This document shows positions 44,648 through 52,127 of a stretch of 64,000 nt of DNA, piece by piece; the stretch's first letter is position 1, and each line of letters begins with the position of its first letter. The translations under genes and the position numbers were made by a program. The notes beneath the pieces are model-generated. The model had not been told where the DNA came from, searched no databases, and saw nothing but the letters and a program-made list of their open reading frames with translations. Source of the DNA: Chitinophagales bacterium (GTDB taxonomy: Bacteria; Bacteroidota; Bacteroidia; Chitinophagales; UBA2359); assembly GCA_041392475.1 (NCBI GenBank), contig JAWKLZ010000003.1, positions 827,501 through 891,500 of the forward strand, read 5' to 3'.

Positions 44648-45694
44648 TTATCTCTGCAATAGTAGAGGACGCATAAATGGCGCACCGTTTATATTGATTC
44701 TTAGGCTATAATAACCATTAGGCAACTCATTTGTTGAACTGTACTCAATAGTATGAATGCCTTCACCGAGCGTATCTTTTGTGAATATTTCACCAACATT
44801 TCGCCCCTGCAAATCCAATATAGAAACCGAAACATCTGCGGGTTTTTCCAACTCCAATTGAAGGTTGATTTGACCCAAACTTGGATTTGGAAATAATGTT
44901 GCTTCCACATCAAAGCCAACCACATCTTCAATTCCAGACACCAAGTCATTAAAATGACTCATCACAGGTAGTACGTTAGCCTTCAACATGTCAAAATCAG
45001 CAACAAGTGACATGTCAAAAAAGTAGGTAAGAGTTTGAAATACACCACTATCGTAATAAGAACCACAGATTCTGTCTGCAAAAATATAATTTGCATCTCC
45101 CATTTCATATACAGCAGAAGCATTCTCTACCAAAGTGACCCCATCTACCCACCAAACGGTAGAAAACATAAAAGTCAAATCGGTTAAACCTGCAATGACT
45201 GAATTTTCGCTTGGATTCAGAATTGGAACTCCTAAATTACCATCATCCCCATAGCTTTGTACATCATAAGAAGCTATGCCTAAATAGTCATACACAAAGT
45301 CTCCCGCAGCAAAGGTATCAGGAGCTTCCCCGTATCGGTCAAAAAGAAAATCAAGCCCCGTTACCCACAATTTTCCTCCTCCATTAAGGTAGGCCTTAAT
45401 AGAAGCATTGTCTTCTTCCAAGCCATTCCAAAAAAGCAATCCATTATCATCAGTCGAAGTAGTCCAAACAACCAAGTCAAAGTCTTTCATGTATAAATCC
45501 GTAGGACCTGATGCGCTATCTACTGCATTGTAGTAAGTTGCGGGAAAACCCACTGCTTCCAGTGCAGAATGAAAGAGTTCTGCGTTTCCAAACGCATCAC
45601 CTGAGTCATCTACAAAAAGTACCGATATTTGCGCTTGTGCTTTATTGAAGCAAAAGAGAGAGGATAGTAAGAATAATAAGTAAATTTTTTTCAT
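44648..45694 (-). CDS. T9SS cargo protein with N-terminal ThuA/GATase1-like domain
   Basis: 348 residues. Signal peptide (1-22, ending KAQAQ). Residues about 23-235 look like a ThuA/type-1 GATase-like alpha/beta domain: VLFVDDSGDAFGNAELFHSA, DLYMKDFDLVVWTTSTDDNG and SIKAYLNGGGKLWVTGLDFL. The last ~75 residues (DVEATLFPNPSLGQINLQLE ... LQGRNVGEIFT ... PNGYYSLRININGAP) are a classic type A T9SS C-terminal domain, so the protein crosses the outer membrane through the T9SS and is attached or released at the surface. No catalytic Cys/His pair is obvious, so the enzymatic role is open. Confidence 0.88.
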   Translation of the reverse strand: MKKIYLLFLLSSLFCFNKAQAQISVLFVDDSGDAFGNAELFHSALEAVGFPATYYNAVDSASGPTDLYMKDFDLVVWTTSTDDNGLLFWNGLEEDNASIKAYLNGGGKLWVTGLDFLFDRYGEAPDTFAAGDFVYDYLGIASYDVQSYGDDGNLGVPILNPSENSVIAGLTDLTFMFSTVWWVDGVTLVENASAVYEMGDANYIFADRICGSYYDSGVFQTLTYFFDMSLVADFDMLKANVLPVMSHFNDLVSGIEDVVGFDVEATLFPNPSLGQINLQLELEKPADVSVSILDLQGRNVGEIFTKDTLGEGIHTIEYSSTNELPNGYYSLRININGAPFMRPLLLQR

Positions 45695-45742
45695 CTTGAA
45701 ATGTGTTATTAAGGTTATGAAAATAGTATGATGTCTATCGTT

Positions 45743-47239
45743 TTAGTATATCAATAAACGCTGAGTGTAAGTTGTTTGACCATGAAAAGCAGCGATGTAA
45801 ATTCCTTGTTGTAAGTAAGGCAAATTTACACTACGTTCTCCTTTTCCCACAGAAAAATCCACAATTTCTGAAAAACACACTTTGCCTGTCAAACTGTATA
45901 TTTCGAACTTCATTTTTTGAGGTTCAGTAAGTTGATAATCTATCGCATAATTATCAGAACTTTTGATCAACCTAACCCAATTTGGTTCATTTACCAAAAC
46001 CGAATTGATTGAAGAAACAATATCTAAAGAAAAGGTATTTACAGCAGATGGAGGACTACAAAATGAAGTTTCATTCCATGCAAAAATCCGCCAATAATAC
46101 GTCAAATTGGGTAGCCAATCATGTATGATAGAAACGGAGTTTTGTGTGACAACCTCTCCTTTAGGATCTAAATTGAAGGCTGAAGAACGGTCATATTCCA
46201 CATAATAGTACGCTGCATTTGCCACACTTTCCCATTCAAAAGCCACACTATTACTCGATATTTGTGTAGTACCTGAAGGAGTTGTCAACACAATCGGAAA
46301 TGCCACCGCATCGTTGTTGGGAATAGAATTTGAGTGCAAATAGGCCCTCGATTCATCTTCCAAATCCAAAGACATGAGTACACTTTGTTCGGCAGAAAAT
46401 TTTTGACGGCAGTTGTCATTGAAGTAGGACATAATTAAACTTTCATCAGGATTAACTGCAATGCTATCAGGCGACAATGCCATTCCATCATAGTTACAAG
46501 ATTGCTGCCAACCAATGCCGAAATTATAATCTGGAGCCGTATCACACAAAAAATCTCCCGCTATTTCACAGTTAGAACCATCCATGCGTTCGGTAGGAGT
46601 TTGTCCATCTGGTGAAATTATTGGGGCGGGATTTCCATGGATAGCAGGGTTCCAAGCCGAGCCATCCCATCCAAAATGAGGGTGTAACAAAGAGAAAAAA
46701 TGCCCGATTTCATGGGCTGTAGTTTTATTACCTTCTGTAAAAACACTTCTTTGAACAAGCACCCAATCCTTGTTCGCATCATATAAACCTACCACATTGC
46801 CGCCTCCAACTGAATTGACCACAAAAATATTCAAAGCCGAATCACGCCTTTCACTCTGCATCGCCAATTGATTCACAACAAAATGACTGTTGGTGAAAAT
46901 ACCATCATGGTTGATAAAATTCAAGCCATTTGGAGTAAGGTAAAATGAGATATTGCTTGCTGCAAACAATTCATTCAACTCACAAAGCACTGTTAGCGCT
47001 GTTTCTACTTTTGCTCGCCCCACACCGTTATTGCGTGCTACCAAATGGAATACAATTGGCACTTTGTGTTCAGCCATAGAAAGACTTGGCAAATTGGCAT
47101 TTGGATTGTTTAAGTGTTTTAGATATTTGGGAAGCCACTGCAATTGATTTTCGTGGCTTACTCCACAATTTTGTGAGAACACAGGTAACACTGAAAATAG
47201 GAAAACAAAAAGGGTAACTATTCTACAAATCATAGGCAT
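45743..47239 (-). CDS. T9SS-exported M43 (cytophagalysin-like) metalloprotease
   Basis: 498 residues. Signal peptide (ending SVLPVFSQN). Residues about 45-290 are the M43/pappalysin-like domain with TTAHEIGHFFSLLHPHFGWD, giving HExxHxxxLxH (three zinc His and catalytic Glu), and a possible Met-turn near SLIMSYFNDNCRQKF. A fibronectin-III-like module follows (about 315-410; SVAFEWESVANAAYYYVEYD). A C-terminal T9SS sorting domain ends the protein (PQKMKFEIYSLTGKVCFSE ... GIYIAAFHGQ). It should degrade proteins outside the cell. It lies 48 bases upstream of the neighbouring T9SS cargo gene, which it may be co-expressed with. Confidence 0.9.
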   Translation of the reverse strand: MPMICRIVTLFVFLFSVLPVFSQNCGVSHENQLQWLPKYLKHLNNPNANLPSLSMAEHKVPIVFHLVARNNGVGRAKVETALTVLCELNELFAASNISFYLTPNGLNFINHDGIFTNSHFVVNQLAMQSERRDSALNIFVVNSVGGGNVVGLYDANKDWVLVQRSVFTEGNKTTAHEIGHFFSLLHPHFGWDGSAWNPAIHGNPAPIISPDGQTPTERMDGSNCEIAGDFLCDTAPDYNFGIGWQQSCNYDGMALSPDSIAVNPDESLIMSYFNDNCRQKFSAEQSVLMSLDLEDESRAYLHSNSIPNNDAVAFPIVLTTPSGTTQISSNSVAFEWESVANAAYYYVEYDRSSAFNLDPKGEVVTQNSVSIIHDWLPNLTYYWRIFAWNETSFCSPPSAVNTFSLDIVSSINSVLVNEPNWVRLIKSSDNYAIDYQLTEPQKMKFEIYSLTGKVCFSEIVDFSVGKGERSVNLPYLQQGIYIAAFHGQTTYTQRLLIY

Positions 47240-47393
47240 TTTTTGTAAGGGTTAAATGTAGTGAATAATCAGATGATAGGCTAAGAACTGTTTGAGAATT
47301 GGGATTGGGCAATAATATAAAAAAATAATTTCATGCAGCGTTTTCTTCATCCACTCTTTTATAATAGCATAAAACAACAAAATAAATAAACGT

Positions 47394-49217
47394 ATGAAAA
47401 ACATCCCACATTTTTCCTCAAAAAGAGTATTTGCCTTATTGTTTATGCTATCCTTAGTTACATTCTTTCATGCTTGTGTCAAAGACGAAGACATTGCAAT
47501 TGAAACCACCTTGTTGCCTGATGCCAAAGAATTGATTCGCACTAATATTTTTGGATTGGTTGTGGACGAAAACGATTTGCCAGTAGTCAATAGCGAAGTC
47601 TTTTTGCAAACCGACCAAGGTTTTGAAGTTACTACAACGGACGAAAATGGAAATTTCCTTTATTTAGATGTGCAAGTTGTGCGAGAGGGTGCATTTCTAA
47701 AAGTACGAGAAGCAGGGAAATTTGAAGGTTTTCGCAAAATGAATGTGACTCCAAACAGCTACAACTACACCAAAATCAAACTCTTGGATAAAACCATCGT
47801 TGGTACAGTTGCTTCAACAACAGGTGGCTCAGTCAGTCATTCGAGTAGTGCCTCTTTGCAGCTACCTGCCAACAGTGTTCGCTACGAAAATGGCGGTGAA
47901 TATACTGGAGAAGTACATGTAGCAATGTCATGGATAGACCCAACTGCCAGCGATTTACCCGCACGAATGGTGGGAGATTTGAGTGGAATCGACATTCAAG
48001 GAACGGAAGTTTATTTAGGAACTTACGGAATGTTGAACGTTGAACTATTGGCGGACAATGGGAATGAATTGCAGCTAAAAGACGGAAGCCATGCCACGCT
48101 TTCTTTTCCCGTTCCTACCGAAATTCGCAGTCAAGCCCCATCCACGATTCCGCTTTGGTCTTATGATGAGGACAAAGGCATTTGGATTGAAGAAGGAAGA
48201 GCTACTTTGCAAGGTGGATTTTATGTTGGTGATGTGGCGCATTTTAGCTCGTGGAATTGCGACTACAAGGGCGAACGCATTAAATTGTCTGGTAAAGTTA
48301 TTTCTCGCAATAATGCTGGTAGTGAAATAGTTGTGCCTTTTCTGCAAGTGTATGTCACTGTTGAAGGTATCTTGACTCGTGGCGGATTTTTGAGTAGCGA
48401 TGGCGAGTTTGAGTTTTACAATTTTCCAGCCAATGAGGTATTCACCATTACCATCTTAGACCGATGCGACAATGTGATTTTTGAGCAACAATACGGGCCT
48501 TACTCCAATGATACCGATTTGGCAACAATTGTGGTTCAAGCCAATGACAATGATTTTGTGCTAGTGACAGGTTCGGGAATTGACTGCAATGACAATGCGA
48601 TAACAGAAGGATATGTTGATTTTGAGCTAGACGACCTTCACTTTGTTTATCCATTGGAGGCTGATGGCACCTTTGAGTTTTCGGTTAATGTTTGTGATGA
48701 TACTTCAGGGGATATAAATGTGATTGACATTCCCAATTTTAAAGCAAGTCCAGTGCAAACCATAGACCTCACAAGCAGTCCTGTAAATTCGGGCATTTTG
48801 CAGGCTTGTGATGAACTCCCTATGTTCTTTGAAATAAAAGTGAAGGGAGCAGCCTTCCACTTATTTTTGAATGTAGATGTGTTTTTTGGCAATCAAAATG
48901 GTCAAGTTGGAGGAGATATGATGTCTATCAGTGGAAATGAATTTGATGAAAATGTCAGCAGTTACTATTATGCAAATATTAGTGCAGATATGGTGACAGG
49001 TGTGGGTACTTATAGCATTGTGAATGGATATTTTGGGGAAGAATCAACAGAAAGCTATGAACTTGTTCCTTCCATGACCACAATGGAAGTGACTCAATTT
49101 GGCGAGAATGTGGGAGATATTATTCGAGGTACATTCACTGGTCAAGCAATCAAGCAAATTACACCAAGTGGTCCGCAAGTGGCAGTAAGTGGGACTTTTA
49201 AAGCGGTTAGAAAATAA
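47394..49217 (+). CDS. Surface lipoprotein with CarboxypepD-regulatory-like domain
   Basis: 607 residues. Lipobox FFHACVKD (Cys near residue 25). Residues about 45-130 form a carboxypeptidase-regulatory-like beta domain (IFGLVVDENDLPVVNSEVFL, TTTDENGNFLYLDVQV). The rest is beta-rich (SSASLQLPANSVRYENGGEY, HATLSFPVPTEI, AHFSSWNCDYKG) with repeated Asp-rich strands (ATIVVQANDNDFVLVTGSGI). It looks like a binding or structural outer-membrane lipoprotein, perhaps linked to polysaccharide uptake, but no substrate can be named. Divergent from the M43 protease across 154 bases, and ends at a strong terminator. Confidence 0.8.
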   Translation: MKNIPHFSSKRVFALLFMLSLVTFFHACVKDEDIAIETTLLPDAKELIRTNIFGLVVDENDLPVVNSEVFLQTDQGFEVTTTDENGNFLYLDVQVVREGAFLKVREAGKFEGFRKMNVTPNSYNYTKIKLLDKTIVGTVASTTGGSVSHSSSASLQLPANSVRYENGGEYTGEVHVAMSWIDPTASDLPARMVGDLSGIDIQGTEVYLGTYGMLNVELLADNGNELQLKDGSHATLSFPVPTEIRSQAPSTIPLWSYDEDKGIWIEEGRATLQGGFYVGDVAHFSSWNCDYKGERIKLSGKVISRNNAGSEIVVPFLQVYVTVEGILTRGGFLSSDGEFEFYNFPANEVFTITILDRCDNVIFEQQYGPYSNDTDLATIVVQANDNDFVLVTGSGIDCNDNAITEGYVDFELDDLHFVYPLEADGTFEFSVNVCDDTSGDINVIDIPNFKASPVQTIDLTSSPVNSGILQACDELPMFFEIKVKGAAFHLFLNVDVFFGNQNGQVGGDMMSISGNEFDENVSSYYYANISADMVTGVGTYSIVNGYFGEESTESYELVPSMTTMEVTQFGENVGDIIRGTFTGQAIKQITPSGPQVAVSGTFKAVRK

Positions 49218-49251
49218 TCATTTCTTATCATATATTGGTCTGTTTTTATTG

Positions 49252-49283
49252 AATGAGGGAGTACAACACTCCCTCATTTTTTT
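49252..49283 (+). terminator. Intrinsic terminator of the surface lipoprotein gene
   Basis: AATGAGGGAGT (49252-49262) and ACTCCCTCATT (49268-49278) form a perfect 11-bp stem with a 5-base loop, followed by a T run through 49283. It lies 35 bases after the lipoprotein stop and insulates it from the DUF2520 gene. Confidence 0.9.
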
Positions 49284-49362
49284 GTTTTAACAAGGATGAA
49301 AATTTTGATTTGCAGAACTTTTGTACTTCAATGGGTGTAGTCAAAGTTAAAAACTGCTTCAA

Positions 49363-50121
49363 ATGACCATTACGATTATAGGCGCAGGCAATGTCGGCTT
49401 TCATTTGGCAAATGCTTTGCAGCAAACCCCTCACCAAATACTTCAATTGTTCAGCAGAAACGACCAACGCTTCGAAGCGTTTTCCACCGCTTTAGCCGAA
49501 AAAGGTGTGACGGATTGGAATGAAATCAACACACAATCAGATATTTACATCATTGCAGTAAACGACCAAGCCATTGAAGAAGTAAGCCTTCAATTGCAGC
49601 AAATTGGGGTGAAAGGTATTGTAGTACATACTTCTGGAGCTACTTCTATACAGGTTTTGAAGCAACATGCTGAATATGGCATTTTTTATCCCCTTCAAAC
49701 TTTCAGTCAATCCAAAATAGTGGATTGGTCATCTATTCCTTTTTGTATAGATGGAAATACGGAAAGGGTGAAACTCAGGCTTTCGGAACTTGCCCAAACC
49801 CTTTCTCCGACAATGCATTTGATGAATGACGAGCAGCGACAAGCCCTGCACGTTGCAGCGGTATTTGTCAATAATTTCACGAATCATCTCTTGACTTTGG
49901 GTGAGCAAATCTGTCAAGATTTTGGTGTCCCTTTTGATGTATTGCAGCCTTTGATTCGGGCTACTTTTGAAAAAGTTCAATCAATATCTCCAAAAATTGC
50001 TCAAACAGGCCCTGCAATAAGAGGTGATAAAGCTACTCAACAGAAGCATTTAGCATTGCTTCAAAACCATCCCGATAGGCAATTGTTATACCGTTTGATT
50101 TCTGAAAGTATTGCGAAATAA
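49363..50121 (+). CDS. Rossmann/DUF2520 dehydrogenase-like protein
   Basis: 252 residues. N-terminal NAD(P)-binding fold MTITIIGAGNVGFHLANALQ (GxGxxG), then DIYIIAVNDQAIEEVSLQL, GIVVHTSGATSIQVLKQHA and a C-terminal helical DUF2520 half (QALHVAAVFVNNFTNHLLTL ... GPAIRGD). The family resembles pyrroline-5-carboxylate reductase and 6-phosphogluconate dehydrogenase-type proteins; substrate unknown. It is the first of four same-strand genes that end with KdsC; the ferredoxin start is 55 bases after its stop and carries its own promoter-like sequence. Confidence 0.88.
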   Translation: MTITIIGAGNVGFHLANALQQTPHQILQLFSRNDQRFEAFSTALAEKGVTDWNEINTQSDIYIIAVNDQAIEEVSLQLQQIGVKGIVVHTSGATSIQVLKQHAEYGIFYPLQTFSQSKIVDWSSIPFCIDGNTERVKLRLSELAQTLSPTMHLMNDEQRQALHVAAVFVNNFTNHLLTLGEQICQDFGVPFDVLQPLIRATFEKVQSISPKIAQTGPAIRGDKATQQKHLALLQNHPDRQLLYRLISESIAK

Positions 50122-50144
50122 TCCATTGATATTTCGTACTTTTG
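50111..50144 (+). promoter_or_regulatory. Possible promoter for the ferredoxin-iscX-kdsC genes
   Basis: TTG (50111-50113), spacing 23, TACTTTTG (50137-50144) at the 3' end of the DUF2520 gene, 33 bases before the ferredoxin ATG. The TAnnTTTG half is exact; the spacing is at the long end of the range. Confidence 0.4.
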
Positions 50145-50176
50145 GGCTTCAATTTATTGAAAGATAAAATAGAATT

Positions 50177-50515
50177 ATGTATAAAATAACTGTTAAGTTT
50201 GAAGAGTCAGATAAAGAAACTCAAGTAATTGAAGTGGAACCTGATTATTCGATTTTGGAAGGTGTGTTGATGAATGATATAGATTTGCACCACAATTGTG
50301 GAGGTGTTTGTGCTTGCACAACTTGCCATATTTATTTGACCAAAGGAGACGATTTTGTGGAGGAAATAAGCGATAAGGAAGAAGACTATGTAGATAGGGC
50401 CATTCAGCCACGATTGGAGTCTCGCTTGGGTTGTCAGTGTATATTGTTAGAAGGAAGTGGTGAAATTGAAATTACGATTCCTGACCAAAGAAATATTATT
50501 GGACACGAACATTAA
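50177..50515 (+). CDS. Adrenodoxin-type [2Fe-2S] ferredoxin
   Basis: 112 residues. The cluster ligands are C-x5-C-x2-C in HHNCGGVCACTTCHIYL and the distant C in RLGCQCILLEGSG. Adrenodoxin-like ferredoxins carry single electrons for Fe-S cluster biosynthesis (ISC) or for P450 and related enzymes. The IscX gene, an ISC accessory, follows 100 bases later, and a same-strand neighbour with its own promoter reads through both, so a role in Fe-S assembly is plausible. No IscS, IscU or IscA gene lies in the window. Confidence 0.94.
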   Translation: MYKITVKFEESDKETQVIEVEPDYSILEGVLMNDIDLHHNCGGVCACTTCHIYLTKGDDFVEEISDKEEDYVDRAIQPRLESRLGCQCILLEGSGEIEITIPDQRNIIGHEH

Positions 50516-50615
50516 AAATATCTAATATCAAACTTTAATGTATCATTCAACTCTATTATTCACTTATAGAATAACGGAAGTTGAAAAATCAAAAAACAAA
50601 TAAAATAATAGCAAT

Positions 50616-50864
50616 ATGAGATTCGAAGATGTAGATAATTTACCGATTTTTTGGAAAGACCATGAGGATATTGCAATGAAACTGTATGAGCGTTTCGGAG
50701 ATGAGTTTACACAAAGCAATATTTATCGAATACGCTTTACGGAGTTGATAGAATGGGTTTTAGAAATTCCAAATTTTGAAGGAGAAAGAGAGGATTGTAG
50801 TGAAGGGCATTTGGAGCAGATACAGGCAGCATGGGTGTATGAATGGCGAGAGGAAAATAAATAG
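50616..50864 (+). CDS. iscX: IscX-like Fe-S assembly accessory protein
   Basis: 82 residues, close to the 66-80 of other IscX. NLPIFWKDHEDIAMKLYERF, IRFTELIEWVLEIPNFEGE, EREDCSEGHLEQIQAAWVYE match the family, with the acidic patches that bind IscS and iron. It modulates cysteine-desulfurase activity during cluster synthesis. It sits between the ferredoxin and KdsC genes; the 100-base gap upstream has no obvious terminator. Confidence 0.88.
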   Translation: MRFEDVDNLPIFWKDHEDIAMKLYERFGDEFTQSNIYRIRFTELIEWVLEIPNFEGEREDCSEGHLEQIQAAWVYEWREENK

Positions 50865-50903
50865 TAAGATGATTAGTGAGTTATTTCCAATACAAATTTC
50901 ATT

Positions 50904-51401
50904 ATGAATCTTTTGGCGAATTTTCGAGGGATTGACACCCTTATTTTTGATGTAGATGGGGTATTTACGAACAGCAATTTGTTGATTACCGAATCAGGTG
51001 AACTGCTGCGAACCATGAACACCCGTGATGGCTATGCAGTGAAACGTGCTTTGGATGCGGGTTTGAGGATTGCCATCATCACAGGCGGTAATTCCAAAGG
51101 CGTGACCAGTCGTTTGAAGGGTTTGGGAGTCGTAGATATTTATGCAGGTATTCAGCACAAAATAGATGCTTTTGATGAGTTTATTTTGACCTACGACCTT
51201 CAAAAATCTCAAATTTTGTATATGGGTGATGACCTTCCCGATCAGGAAGTTATGCTACAAGTGGCGATGCCTGTTTGTCCTGCCGATGCTGTTCCTGAAA
51301 TTAAGAAGGCGAGCAAATATGTTTCTCCATTGAAGGGGGGAGAAGGGTGTGTGAGGGATGTGATTGAAAAAATATTGAAGTTGAGAGGACAGTGGGACTG
51401 A
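50904..51401 (+). CDS. kdsC: 3-deoxy-D-manno-octulosonate 8-phosphate phosphatase
   Basis: 165 residues. HAD motif I is DTLIFDVDGVFTNSNLL, followed by MNTRDGYAVKRALDAGLRIAII, motif II TGGNSKGV and motif III/IV MGDDLPDQEVML; CPADAVPEIKKASKYVSPLKGGEGCVRDVIEKIL is the standard C-terminal KdsC signature. It frees Kdo from Kdo-8-phosphate for lipopolysaccharide inner core. It lies 39 bases after IscX. Just ten bases after its stop begin the repeats of 51412-51530, so an insertion may have landed at its 3' end without harming it. Confidence 0.95.
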   Translation: MNLLANFRGIDTLIFDVDGVFTNSNLLITESGELLRTMNTRDGYAVKRALDAGLRIAIITGGNSKGVTSRLKGLGVVDIYAGIQHKIDAFDEFILTYDLQKSQILYMGDDLPDQEVMLQVAMPVCPADAVPEIKKASKYVSPLKGGEGCVRDVIEKILKLRGQWD

Positions 51402-51411
51402 GGCAATGACC

Positions 51412-51530
51412 CGTCCTGAAAAAAGTTTACAGTTAAAAAATATGTACCGAAATAGATTTATGGTCAAAAAAGCGTCCTAAATAAGGTTGACACTTCAAAA
51501 AACCGTCCTAAAATAAGCTTACCCTAAGCT
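51412..51530 (+). mobile_element. Decayed insertion-sequence-like terminal repeats
   Basis: Three related direct repeats, CGTCCTGAAAAAAGTTTACA at 51412, CGTCCTAAATAAGGTTGACA at 51473 and CGTCCTAAAATAAGCTTACC at 51504, spaced 61 and 31 bases. Multiple short direct repeats of this sort near an end are characteristic of transposase-binding sites at the termini of IS21-like and some IS481/IS3-like elements. No transposase gene or opposite end is visible, so this is at most a remnant; the family is a guess. Confidence 0.4.
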
Positions 51531-52127
51531 ACAAAAAACCAAGTCAGATGAAGCGGAATGTAGTTCTGCTGGGGAGCAACTACACAGGAATAACCTGGCT
51601 TAGACAAGTACGTTCTGAATTAAACTAATTTTCAAAATTCTCGCTGTTATTTTTTCTACCATCTTTCTGAATTGAAGCAAGGGCAGATTACAAAAATGGC
51701 GAAACTATTTTGAGTTATTATACTAAAATTAGTGACGATTTCTCTGACAGTTTTATCAAATATTAACTGCAAATTTCTCCGAATACTGCCAATGAGTCAG
51801 TTGGGTTAAAAAGAGAGTCAAGAACTACAAAAATAATAAAAAAGAAAAAACTGGAGTTTCGTAAGAAATTTGTCAAGGGAGATATGACTTCAAAAGTTTT
51901 GAAGAAAAAATGCTTATTCTTTGATTGTTTGTCAATTAGGTAGGCATTTAGGCTGTTTTAATAATCAAGCAAAGAAAAACTATGTTTGTTCAAAAATTAT
52001 TTGCGATAGATGGAAGGTGCTAAAATTAATTTTTGTTAATTTGTAGGCTATTGATAACAGTATTTGACATTACTATTGGCACAGTCATTGACTTTTATTC
52101 TTGATTCTGAAAAAACAACTAACATAT
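51531..52127. other. Gene-free stretch before the Lon gene
   Basis: About 600 bases with no supported coding frame, AT-rich and with numerous stops in all frames. Together with the repeats just upstream it looks like decayed mobile DNA, but the rest of the sequence is not identifiable. It must also contain the Lon promoter; I found no well-spaced TTG/TAnnTTTG pair. Confidence 0.5.
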
